Below are positions 12,280 to 21,589 of a DNA stretch of 60,000 bases, one piece after another. The stretch is taken from assembly GCA_009760855.2 (NCBI GenBank), contig WPIO01000043.1:1800001-1860000 (forward strand), written 5' to 3'. The position numbers and the translations under genes are program-made. The notes under the pieces were generated by a model. That model saw only the letters and a program-made list of their open reading frames with translations. It had not been told where the DNA came from and did not search any database. Source of the DNA: Cristatella mucedo (taxonomy: Eukaryota > Bryozoa > Phylactolaemata > Cristatellidae). Position 1 is the stretch's first letter, and each line of letters starts with the position of its first letter.

Positions 12280-12575
12280 TTATCAACATAATTTGTGTAT
12301 CAACATAATTTTAACACAATTATTTATCTGACTAACATTAATACTATCAGTAGGATTGACACCTGTTACAAGATTTGTAATAGGATTAACAGCAAGATTA
12401 AGTATGTACCAGAATTAGCTATACCATTAGTATTAGCATACGATTTTGTTACAGCATCACTATCACTTACAGGATCAGATAAATTTATAATTCTATTTCC
12501 ACTTGCATTAAGATCTGATAGTATATAACCATTAATTTTTTATACATAATCTTCACTATGAATACTTTTGTTCAT
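12280..12575 (-). pseudogene. Fibre-like virion protein of the endogenous virus, broken
   Basis: Starts at an ATG (12575) directly behind the exonuclease gene. It encodes a repeat of the kind RIINLSDPVSDSDAVTKSYA and, after a shift, PITNLVTGVNPTDSINVS. The pattern 'I-x-N-L-x-x-P-x-x-x-x-D-A-V-x-K-x-Y' is widespread in trimeric tail and head fibres of phages and large DNA viruses, so a receptor-binding or spike role is inferred; there is no direct proof. A TAA interrupts the frame at 12542-12540 and an indel lies near 12395. The C-terminal head domain, if any, is missing. Confidence 0.6.
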
Positions 12576-12591
12576 TTATACAATTGTTTAT

Positions 12592-13426
12592 TCATACTTT
12601 AGATCTATCTATTACTTCTCTAACTGCTGGTACTATTCTCTCGAATCTATCATAATCTTCCTCCACCACAACTTTTATTTCTAATTTGTTTATGTAATAC
12701 TTTATATCATAACCATTACTTTTTATTGTTAAATCTACCATTTTCACTAATAATATCAAACACAAAATCAAAAAACTTTCGTTCCCTAAGAAGCAACATA
12801 AATGAGTTAGTATTGACATAACAACATCAAAATTAGCAGGTATTCTAACATTCCCTGCTGCTTTGTAGTATATGGGTATATAATTACAATTAAATCCAGG
12901 AACACAAATCTCAAACTCACAGTAAAAGCATTTACTTAATTTTAAAACATGTAATACAAGTAAACACTGAGCTAAGTATTGTTGTGGAATACATTCTTCA
13001 ACATTACTTCTACTCCATAAACATTTTATTTCTACTTGTGTATCAATATAAGTTATACCATCAGGAGAATACCTATAAACTCCATCACTAGTAAAACAAT
13101 AATTTGCATTCTCAATGTTTCTATCAAGTTTAATTTCTAGAAATTTAGCAGCAATAGGTTCGAACACCTTACCAAACAACACTTGAGGAAATTTTACTGG
13201 AGAGTTGTTAAAAAAATATATTGTTTAGTTTTCTATTTGCAATTAGTTCTATATCACAATCAATTTGTGCTCCAACTATCATATCATTACCTAGAACAGC
13301 ATATAATTCTGATCCTCCAATATTAAACAACATGGATTTTTTCCGCTCATCTGAACCTTGAATAATATTTGTTTGTTTTGCATTGTATCAAGTATTTATA
13401 ATTAATTTAAATATATGTTGTATCAT
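12592..13426 (-). pseudogene. YqaJ/lambda-type exonuclease of the endogenous virus, frameshifted
   Basis: The larger open part (13224-12592) has the PD-(D/E)xK core: FGKVFEPIAAKF, SPDGITYID with the catalytic aspartate, VEIKCLW with the E-x-K pair, and the helix QQYLAQCLLVLHV with the usual glutamines. A separate frame upstream (13426-13208) holds IGGSELYAVLG, which matches the first YqaJ motif (IGGSD-x-AAILG type). So both are one gene, split by a length change in a T run at about 13209-13216. A TGA interrupts the N-terminal part at 13390-13388. The frame ends at a TGA (12594-12592); a TAG follows 10 codons later. Such enzymes resect double-stranded DNA 5' to 3' for recombination or genome replication. 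The catalytic residues are all present, the reading frame is not. Confidence 0.8.
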
Positions 13427-13436
13427 AAAAAATTAT

Positions 13437-14936
13437 TCATCTACTACAGGTAAAGTCTAACATATTTCCATTAGACGTTAGTTCTACAGTATTCTCAAAA
13501 ATAGTTAAATAGTTCAAGATTAGTGTTGTAGCAGCATCAACTGTACTTTTGAATTCAATTGTGACATCCAAACGTGATGCTTCTCTGGGAGGTTCATCCT
13601 TGTTTTTAAAGTCAATAACCTGAATAGGGTAAAGAGTTATTAATTCGGGATAAGTAGCAACAACTGGTTCAGTTACTTCATTCAGTCAAAGATACTGTTT
13701 TCTAAACGTAAAATCCAAATATACAATTGAACATTTTCCAAGTTTTGGTAAGCTACTCATTGTAACACTAGGATATAGTTTTGATCTATTAGCAATAACA
13801 CTACCGCTTTTAATATCACAATGGTTATAAGTACAAGGATTACACGTATAAATAGTGTATTTATTATAATTTTGAGCAGCAACAATCAGCCATCTAACTT
13901 TATCAATATTATTTTCTACAGATAGCGTTCTATTATATCTAGTACTTTGGTTTTGCACTATTTATAGTAACATTTTCATATCGTCTAACTCTCTAGTTTA
14001 ATTTTAGTTTTTTAGATCTTTTACTTGAAATGTCAGCAAGTGCTCTTTGAATACTTTCTTTAGGGGTTACACATGGAACCATTAGTCTAATTTTTGACAT
14101 AGCAATTTTTAATCCTGTTTAAACACCATCACCATTTGCAAGAGCAACACCTCTAGTAACAATTGCATTATCTTGACTTGCTGCTTTTCCACACACACCA
14201 TTCATAATAGTATCAAAATCAAATCACTTCCTCAAACACGTGTCATGTCAAGAGTAACAGGAATATTATAAAGAATTTTATTCATATCAGCACAAAATCC
14301 AAAGATTCTTGATAAAGGAAGTAAAATACTAAAAGTACCAGCTGTATCAACAAGATTGTTTGTAACACCCCTTCTGTACATAAATCCGATATTATTCGCA
14401 ACTGCTCCAGATGCAGCAGGACTAATATAAGAACTGCTTAGAATCATATCATCCAAAGAAGTTGCCTCGTCCTTTTTTCAACCAGTTGCAGGTCCTTCAG
14501 TTATGTTACAATCATTTGGATAACATAGCAATCCCATTAACGTTCAAGCAGTTGCTACTCCTTGTGTCAATCCAAAATTTTCAACTTCTTCAATACCAAG
14601 TCTATCTCTCATAGCATTAAACAACCAAGCACCTGCATTATTAACAAGACCAGCAGCAAGTTTTCTATTAGGAGGACCATAAGGAATAACAGCATTAGCA
14701 TCAGCAGTACTTGTAGGAACTTGCAGTTGTCCTTCAAGCAGTAGATATGCATCAGACAAAACATAACAAGTTTGTTGTTCACCAGGAACAATTAATGTAA
14801 CTAGTTTACTAGCAATGCTATCAGTTTCATTTCCATTCATTTGGTAAAACTCTCTGTATTGATAGTCCTTGATTTTGTAATTAGGAAAACTAGGATCACT
14901 TGATTCGAGTATACTTTCAATAGGTGCACTTGCCAT
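13437..14936 (-). pseudogene. Double-jelly-roll major capsid protein of the endogenous virus, broken
   Basis: About 500 codons from the ATG at 14936 to a TGA at 13439-13437. The order of landmarks follows the double-jelly-roll-like capsid proteins that occur in animal genomes and in Polinton/adintovirus-type elements: N-terminal VTLIVPGEQQTCYVLSDAYL and LVNNAGAWLFNAM; mid-protein FSILLPLSRIFGFCADMNK and YNIPVTLDMTR; IRLMVPCVTP; DKVRWLIVAAQ with NPCTYNHCDI; and the C-terminal block with ITLYPIQVIDFKN and LDVTIEF. Breaks: TGA at 14546, 14480 and 13688, TAA at 14121, TAG at 13995 (first base of each codon, minus strand), and indels near 14225 and 13960. The fold would build the virion facets. 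No signal of splicing explains the breaks. Confidence 0.78.
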
Positions 14937-14963
14937 TTTCTTCTGTATTTTAAAAATTAATAT

Positions 14964-15194
14964 CTAGATTGAATATATAATCCAGCACCAATTTTTTCTA
15001 ACACCACCTCCATAACCATTAGCTTTAGCAACAGCAGCAGGTACAACAGTCTTTTCCTTGATTACCTTCTCAATTTCTTTATATGCCTTTGGACCGTTCT
15101 ATTTAAGAGTCTCGGAATAATCAACTACTTCTGGCTCTTCTTCTATCTTTGCTTTACGACTCTTTTTACTTTTTTGTTTAGGTTTTTCAAGCAT
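14964..15194 (-). pseudogene. Small basic virion-type protein, one in-frame stop
   Basis: ATG at 15194, TAG terminator at 14966-14964, 76 codons. The N-terminal third is strongly basic (KPKQKSKKSRKAK), then acidic (EEEPEVVD). The C-terminus has GYGGGVRKNWCW. A TAG at 15101-15099 interrupts the frame. It ends 28 bases before the capsid start and is probably co-transcribed. A role as core or minor capsid protein is inferred from size, charge and position only. Confidence 0.5.
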
Positions 15195-15268
15195 AGCACG
15201 TTTACTCTCAAAATATATTGTATTATCTTTCTATCACAATCTTCTTCTTTCGTTTGTTTCACTAGTTC

Positions 15269-15553
15269 CTAGTCTAATTCTTTCATTTTTCTCCCTTCTT
15301 CAAGTTTATCATCCAACTCTCTACGTTTGTTAGCATATTCTTGATCCATTTTTTTCTTTTTTTGTAATTCAATTAGTTTTCTTGCTTGATGCATTTCAAT
15401 ACCTTGGTTAGCAATATTCATACTAAGACCTGTTAATCTAATTACTACAGAAGCTACTTTTCCAACACTATCAATTACTTTATCTAATAATTCAAATCCA
15501 TAATATTTTCCTCCTCTTATTCTACCATGTCCAACTCTCGCATAGCTACCCAT
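15269..15553 (-). CDS. Small virion-core-like protein of the endogenous virus, intact frame
   Basis: 94 codons, ATG at 15553, TAG stop. The N-terminus is Gly/Arg-rich (GHGRIRGGKYYGF), followed by a mildly hydrophobic helix (VGKVASVVIRLTGL) and a long charged C-terminal coiled-coil-like helix (MHQARKLIELQKKKKMDQEY). Basic glycine-rich N-termini with an RGG-type site are known from small core and membrane-active virion proteins of adenovirus-like viruses; assignment here is by analogy. It is one of the few viral frames without a break. Confidence 0.55.
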   Translation of the reverse strand: MGSYARVGHGRIRGGKYYGFELLDKVIDSVGKVASVVIRLTGLSMNIANQGIEMHQARKLIELQKKKKMDQEYANKRRELDDKLEEGRKMKELD

Positions 15554-15573
15554 GCTCTATATTACTTTGAAAT

Positions 15574-16409
15574 TTATATTGTTACAACTAAATCAGTGAT
15601 AGTATTCACTGGACTTCCACTTTGATATGTTAAACTAATTTTAAAATTACTTATTGAATCCATATCTCCACGTGTTGGTAAATACAATATATTAGGAATA
15701 TGTAAATCATCTTTATCTCCAGGATTAATATCATCAATGTCAATAACATATAGGGATAGAGATTGCTCTACAAATCCCTTTCTTCGTTCTATGTAATTTT
15801 AAAAGGAATCAACTAAATGACAATCAATACTAATCTATTTTACTCCACTATAATAAGGCAATAACATCTTATTCCATGCTTTATAAATACCAGTGAAATA
15901 CATTTCTTTCTCTATAGCTTCATAAGGTGTTCCACCAACCATTGTGGGATCAATGATCCTTGTTGATTTGAGCTGAAACCCGGTGTATCGCCAATCGCAT
16001 GTTTAACATCTGTTGCATTACTTCCAAGTAAAGCAACATAATCTGGAGTTACTTGCATTAAAAAATTTCATCTGTATCAACACTAAATTTTATACCACTA
16101 CTATTTAAATTATTAAAAATATAAAACATTATTTTTAGCTAAAACAGTATTAAGAGCATTAGGAATCTTACTATTATCAAAAAAACCAAGAGGAATAGTA
16201 ATAGAAGAACATATTGTAGTTTTTAAATCAGATCTATACCAAAACATATCCTTAACTCAAGTAACAACATTTGAAATAATTCTATTTGTATAAATAAATT
16301 CTACTCTAGGCAATCCAATCTTATTAAAACTTGAATCAGATCCAAGTATAATTGGTATTACTAATGTTTCAAAAACTGAACTACTTGTTCTAGTTGACCT
16401 ATTAGACAT
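15574..16409 (-). pseudogene. Second structural protein of the endogenous virus (penton or minor capsid candidate), broken
   Basis: About 278 codons from ATG at 16409 to TAA at 15576-15574. The N-terminus is polar (MSNRSTRTSSSVFETL), the middle carries GGTPYEAIEKEMYFTGIYKA and LLPYYSG, and the last third is beta-rich with LHIPNILYLPTRGDM and FKISLTYQSGSPVNTITDLV, compatible with a single jelly roll. I do not recognise a family with certainty; the position just upstream of the capsid genes and the composition favour a penton-type protein. Breaks: TGA 16259, TAG 15837, TAA 15801, and three indels, two of them in T runs (16119-16115 and 16065-16060), the third near 15965. Confidence 0.5.
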
Positions 16410-16411
16410 TC

Positions 16412-16618
16412 TTATGTTATATTTGAAAAATTTCTATAACAACAGTTATCTATTGTGAACCAAAATCGAAGCACAATAGAATTATTGATGTGTAATCTAA
16501 TAAGGTTTGTACCGCCTGTAATATTAAATACATGCCCTTATTTAAGTGGTTTACTCTCTTTTCTAGTTCCTTCAAAGCTCTTAAATATATCTTGTGCAAT
16601 TTTTAAAAGTTCACTCAT
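16412..16618 (-). pseudogene. Small viral protein of unknown function, one stop
   Basis: 69 codons including stop. ATG at 16618 opens MSELLKIAQDIFKSFEG; the C-terminal half after a TAA (16540-16538) reads HVFNITGGTNLIRL. The stop codon is three bases before the next gene's ATG (16409), which argues for a real gene in an operon-like tight array. No family recognised. Confidence 0.4.
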
Positions 16619-16642
16619 TTCTGTATATCATACAAAGTTTAT

Positions 16643-16750
16643 TTATTTTTGCAACATAACTCTTGGAACTTTTCTAGACCTAGCAAGAAAATAAACACCA
16701 ACACTAATTGAATTTACAACTCCTTTATTTCCAGCAACTACTAGTGGTAT
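16643..16750 (-). pseudogene. Possible small membrane protein of the endogenous virus
   Basis: A minus-strand frame ending at TAA 16645-16643 has VIPLVVAGNKGVV followed by SISVGVYFLARSRKVP, a weakly hydrophobic segment with a basic end. No clear start codon is present. It may be the shifted tail of the gene upstream, separated from it by an A-run at about 16796-16812. Confidence 0.3.
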
Positions 16751-17547
16751 TACTTATATTCTTTGACCAGTTGGTTCAGTTGGTTGTACATAGTCAAACA
16801 CTCTTTTTTCTTTTTCTGTCCCTTTTCCTTATCATTTAATTTTAGAAATATATAATAAAGACTTCCTTCAATATTATTTTCATTAGGATTTTGTATAGCT
16901 TCTTTTATTTTAGTAGATATTCTTCCTCTTTCTTTTGTATCAATAATATCAAGCAAATCTCTTTTACAATAATTACCATTTGCAAGTAGAGGTCCACTCT
17001 GATTAAATTTTTCTATTAAAGCCCTCTTTGTTATTGGTGTACCTGTACTTGGATGAACACCAAAGTTTTTAGCTCCTTTTTTCTGATGTTTATCAAGAGT
17101 ATCTTTAATTTCCGGATTTAAGGCATAAGTCTTTGCTTGATTTAGTCGTCTTATTGCTTTCTGTGGATAACCAGATTTAAAATCTTCAGATAATTTACCT
17201 ATTACACTCGAAATTTTAACAGGTTCTTTACTTTCTAATACCTTTTTTAACTGCTCTTTGTTCTCCATTTGAATTGCAAGTTTTGGTCTAACTCTTGTAA
17301 GTTTTTCAATAACAACAATACCTGAATTATCAGTTGATTTTCCTAATGCACGTTCATTTAATTTATGCTCTACTCTATCTCATGCAATCATTTCTGCTTC
17401 AATTCTGTGAATATCTTGACTATTATCTAATATAGCAGCAACTCGTAACTGCTCTAAGTTTTCAAATTTATTTTCCAAGTCAAGTGCATCTTGAACACTT
17501 CCTCTATAAGATTTAATTGTACCAGCATGTATTTTTCCGTTAATCAT
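16750..17547 (-). pseudogene. Unknown protein of the endogenous virus, one in-frame TGA
   Basis: The frame begins at ATG 17547 (MINGKIHAGTIKSYRG) and runs to TAA at 16750, 266 codons, interrupted only by a TGA at 17382-17380. The part after the stop contains KNFGVHPSTGTPITKRALIE, which resembles the 'NP-x-TG-x-x-I' core of the two-cysteine adaptor domain of large DNA viruses, though the flanking cysteines are not convincing. The rest is highly charged and helical. It has no Trp codon at all. Position, strand and base composition tie it to the viral array; function unknown. Confidence 0.5.
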
Positions 17548-17566
17548 TCCTATATTCTATTAACTA

Positions 17567-17734
17567 TTAAAAAATATATATTAATGGTTTTCCTGTATTC
17601 TCAATAGACCTAAACCTTCCTTCCGTTTCAGTTTTAGTTAAATAAATAGCACAATAACCAAATCTATTTCTTGTAGAAGATCGATAACAGATTTTAGACT
17701 ATTTTACTCGCGGTAGACATAAAGGATTGAACAT
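17567..17734 (-). pseudogene. Small viral protein of unknown function, one TAG
   Basis: 56 codons including stop. ATG at 17734, TAA at 17569-17567, with an in-frame TAG at 17701-17699. It contains YRSSTRNRFGYCAIYLTK. It lies 20 bases before the next viral gene's ATG. No family recognised. Confidence 0.35.
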
Positions 17735-17818
17735 ATTTTATCTTTCTAAAGGATTTCCTAATATTCCTAGAAGAGAAATCTGAAGCAATATAAATGTGGT
17801 TATAATCTGTAAACAAAA

Positions 17819-18014
17819 ATGACTGATATTGAGTATATTCGCAATGCATATGTTGGTGATAAAGATAAGAAACAGTTTATCATTTGAATCAGTTGCTATT
17901 AGATCCTCCATTATAAATGTCGACTCTCAATTTTATCAACCACAATCGTACTTGTTAAATGTTAGTCAATGAGGAGTTTTCGAAATTCTTGAAGGCAATA
18001 TTTCCATTTTATAG
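17819..18014 (+). pseudogene. Divergent viral gene fragment, truncated
   Basis: The only plus-strand gene of the viral block. ATG at 17819 opens MTDIEYIRNAYVGDKDKKQF; after an indel near 17885 the frame continues with SSIINVDSQFYQPQSYLLNV, a TGA at 17970-17972, and a short remainder to a TAG at 18012-18014. About 84 bases separate the two divergent start codons, room for a two-way promoter. The gene looks cut short where host-like repeat sequence resumes near 18.1 kb. I do not recognise it. Confidence 0.4.
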
Positions 18015-18109
18015 GCCTTCTTAGATTTAGGAGACTCACACATTAACGTGGAGGATCATACCAAGAATCAGGCCCACGTTGTACTTTACTGTGTGTAGAC
18101 TATCAGCTG

Positions 18110-18345
18110 AATAATAAAAATGAACTTGATAAAGAGCCCTCAGGGGACTATATCTCTTTCTAGGCGCTTTAGATTTTCTGCAAAGGGAAACACAATTAAA
18201 TGGTAAGTAATATCATGATTGATATACAACATTAATAACATGGTTATGGGTAGCATGCACCGGGTCAGCATGCAAGTGTGGTTAGTGGCAGCATCCTCAC
18301 TGTCAGTACGCATAAGCACATGAAGGACGAATCACTACAGAAATG
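18110..18345 (-). repeat. LINE family B 3' end
   Basis: Tail (ACTTGATAAAGAGCCC...TAGGCGCTTTA on plus) and part of the 3' untranslated region with GTTAGTGGCAGCAT. It marks return to host-like sequence after the viral block. Confidence 0.8.
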
Positions 18346-18584
18346 TTTTGCTGCGAGCCCAGTTCAACTTAGAGGTAACGTCTGTATAAAGAATCTCCAA
18401 CCCACGATAATAATTCTCCACCTAAAGACTAAAACGGCAAAGTAAAAAACCGAATTATAGCTGTATTTGCAAAGCAACTGATGCAATTAAAAATTGACCT
18501 ATTAAATAACTCATAAGGTTTGAGCCAGAGGAAAGTTGCTCACTTTAAACCACCAGTATCGTGTGCAGACCCCTGCTGCGCGCG
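18346..18584. other. Unassigned
   Basis: Nothing recognised between the LINE 3' end and the microsatellite. Confidence 0.3.
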
Positions 18585-18588
18585 CGCC

Positions 18589-18635
<47 letters not shown>

Positions 18636-18637
18636 GC
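18585..18637. repeat. (CG)(CA)n(TA)n compound microsatellite
   Basis: Short CG-rich start, about 32 bases of CA, then TA repeats. Confidence 0.95.
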
Positions 18638-20425
18638 ATATGCATATGAATTGATAAGTAGATGCAGATATAGCGCCTATCTAGAGACTTAGATTTCTTC
18701 GAGCACAACAAAGTGAGGTTTCATTTGACGACAGATTTACTAGTATTTATATGACGCTTTTTACACCATCTAGTCTAAAGAGAACGATATAATCATTCAA
18801 ATAAAAGACATCTAGGTACCCCAATCACGATAAAGATCAGTAGAGTTTACTTATCTAAGTTTCCAAACTTCTTTGTTTCTAAAAATTAAGAAAACCAAAA
18901 GCACACCACCGGTTTGATAATTTAAGACATTTTACTGTTGAGGTGGACTTCGGCGTGGCGCTTGGAAGGTTGAAGTGAGCTTATACGATCCAGCGTTAAC
19001 CGATAGCAAGCGAATCCACTAATCTGTCCACAAAATGTAGTGTAACGAAATGAGGTCGTGAGGTTCTTCTATCCACGTAATATGCACGCGATGGCTCTGG
19101 AAACTGACGTCACATGATGGACATGAGCACCGGTGGGAAGGAATGACACGACCGCGTGGCCATTCACTAATGCCTTCGCCCGATGAGCTGGAAGAACTCG
19201 GGTTGCTGAGAGGCTATGCACTAGCACCCTGGTCTAGCTAGGGTGGGACGACTTGGTGGCAATGCCACGCCAACACTATTTCTGAGCATTGAATAGGAGA
19301 AAAGTTAATTTTCTTATTTAAGTCACTCAATATTTTCAACAATATTCTAAAGGCACTAATTGCTTTAGATAGCTCAGTGTTTGCAAAAGCCTACTTAGTA
19401 TTTTCATAGAAAACGTATTTATAGTTCATGTGAAAATTTTGAAAGTTGCAATTACTACTTTAATGCTATTCTTAATATTTCAACTACCCTCTTAAGTTTT
19501 ACTAATTTCTGGAGTAGCTTGCGTTGCTCCTGAATTTGGACAATATAAGGCTTCAATTTATTAAAAGTAGAATCAATGTCGTTATACACGTAGTGTATAA
19601 TTCCTAATGGTTTCTTATTATTCCCTATTGATAGTATACGGCTGGATACAACACTAGAGCTTAAATTCCTTTCCAATGCAACGGCAGTGTCTGCGTAAAG
19701 CTCAGTTTGACGAGCATTTTAAATAGGCAATTTTTGTAAATTGATCGGCGTCAGTTCAAATCTAATATTATTTTTTATTCAAACTTACGTCCTATTTGGT
19801 TCAAATTATGTATTATATCATATATGGATCTGTTGGGTCGAAACAGGGTAAACATGATTGAGTTAGAGTATCCCTCATCATTAAAACTCCTGGTCCTGAA
19901 GGTACTATTGTGACGCAATACCCATGAGGTGACAAGGGAATTCGTCATTCATTTAGCCAGAAAATTAAAACGGTTGCATCGCTACTCTTCTAGAAAGAGA
20001 GTATGCGTTTGTTCGAACCACTAGTTTCTATATTATGTGTTTGGGCATCTGAATGACGCTTATTTGCAGTGCAGTGAGGCGGACATAACTTAACCATGGC
20101 AAATGTCCGATCGATTTTTCCTACAGTGCTACTGCTTTCCTCGGTTATCCTATTGGGTAAGTATGTCCACGTTTGATTAGTTAATATATTACCCAACGCA
20201 CCTGTCAAGAGTCCGTTCATATGGTCTTCAAATAATTTAGTCAATATTATATTGCTTGTTTGGTGGTAGTATGAATGTTTTAAAATATCTCAAGAAATAC
20301 GCAATGCCATTTCTTGAAGAACCATGATGAAAGCCTTTGTTTAACAAGCATTATTTATTCCGCTGTAGAATCTGCTTATGTCACATAAAAATGCACTTTA
20401 AACATAGCGAATAATTAGGCTAAAA
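18638..20425. other. Unassigned; two weak minus-strand frames
   Basis: 19455-19676 (-) encodes a helical, coiled-coil-like stretch (VQIQEQRKLLQKLVKLKRVV) that could be an exon, but no good splice context was established. 19990-20244 (-) shows no family features. 18940-19270 is relatively GC-rich and unrecognised. Confidence 0.25.
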
Positions 20426-21110
20426 GTTGTTACTCTGCTTTTTTCGCTTGATCTTTCGGCAGCTTTTGATGCTATCGATCACCAAGTTCTTCCAGAGCAC
20501 CCATCAACTTGCCTGGGCATCACCGGCACTGCTCTGCAATGGTTTAGGTCCTATCTCAGTGGGAGAGTCCAGAATATTGACTTGAATTGAGATAGATCAT
20601 CCTATGTACCTCTGCAATATGGAGTACCTCAGGGCCCCGTTCTAGATCCGAGTCTTTTCACGGTTTATACTCTCCCTCTTGCTGATGTGATTGCAGAGTA
20701 CAGTATAGGCTTTCATTTCTATGCAGGTGACACTCAGTTATGCCTTTGCTTTGATCCCTCCTAGCCTTCGAGCGCCTCGAATTCTTTCAACTCCCTTACT
20801 GCATGCATTGACGACAGCGGCAAATGGATGGCAGTGAATTTTCCTTAACTAAACGATGATGAAACTAAGTTACTAGTGATGAGAAAATCCCGTGTGAACC
20901 AGAAAGTCGAAAGGCTAATGCTCAGAATTTGCTCTGCCTGCATATCTTCTATTGAATCAGATCGAAATATAAGTGTCAGGTCCCAAAGTGACCTCTCGTT
21001 GGATGACCACACCAGCTCCACAATCAAGTCCACGTAATTTCAGATACAAAACATTGCCAAAACTCGGGCTTATTGAGATAAGGATACCGCGTCTAAGTTT
21101 GGTCACAGCA
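20426..21110 (+). pseudogene. LINE family B reverse transcriptase fragment
   Basis: Plus-strand RT piece, starting at the first catalytic block (the segment for LDLSAAFDAIDH) and running past the palm (FHFYAGDTQL, where the usual ADD is AGD) to about the thumb. The first catalytic aspartate of the YADD box is replaced and there are several stops. Confidence 0.75.
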
Positions 21111-21589
21111 AAATAACGCCAAGTGGATTCCTATGGCACGAGTGAATACATCATACAAAGAATGTTCTTTAGCTACCGTTTTAACTTAACATTCCCGGAT
21201 CATATCTATGAAAATCAGAAGCGGAGTGTGATCTGTCATGAGTCCGCGACAAAGCTACAAATAGAGTTCCCTCCCCTTGTCAAAAATGCTGAAAAATAAT
21301 ACCACCACAGAACCAATGCAAATAAAATGAGCTAGCAAACATATCTAGTCGAGAAAGTTTTAATAAATGTTATACAGCTAGAAGGTAGCCGTAGCAGCTT
21401 TAGCTTAGGCAGATTTTTCAGGCTTTGCACATCTTAAAATGGTCTATTACAGTTTAAAAGTCAATTTTTTCCAGTGTTTCTTTCCCTATTCTTAACAAGG
21501 CCAAATTAAAAATTCCATCATGAATGAATAATGCTCTCAGACAAGACATGTTTATCTTCAGCTTGCTCAAGGGATGTTCACTACTAGCA
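21111..21589. other. Unassigned
   Basis: No gene or repeat recognised. Confidence 0.3.

Larger units (their letters stand above)
12280..18014. mobile_element. Endogenous double-jelly-roll DNA virus remnant (Polinton/adintovirus-like or relative)
   Basis: A 5.7-kb AT-rich block whose composition differs from both sides. It holds a tight same-strand array of at least nine viral-type genes plus one divergent gene. Recognised with fair confidence are the double-jelly-roll capsid and the YqaJ exonuclease. No protein-primed polymerase B, retroviral-type integrase, packaging ATPase or maturation protease is visible, and no terminal inverted repeat was found by eye. So this is a partial copy. At least 15 in-frame stops and about nine indels break the genes. 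It is probably an old germline insertion, unless assembly errors explain part of the damage. Confidence 0.75.

Noticed and set aside
12280-18014. A mitochondrial insertion, suggested by AT richness and TGA codons
   Set aside because: No mitochondrial protein or rRNA is recognisable, and the genes are viral in type.
12280-18014. A bacterial contaminant or mycoplasma prophage using TGA as Trp
   Set aside because: The capsid resembles the eukaryotic double-jelly-roll family, TAA and TAG also interrupt the genes, and no bacterial genes flank it. Not fully excluded.
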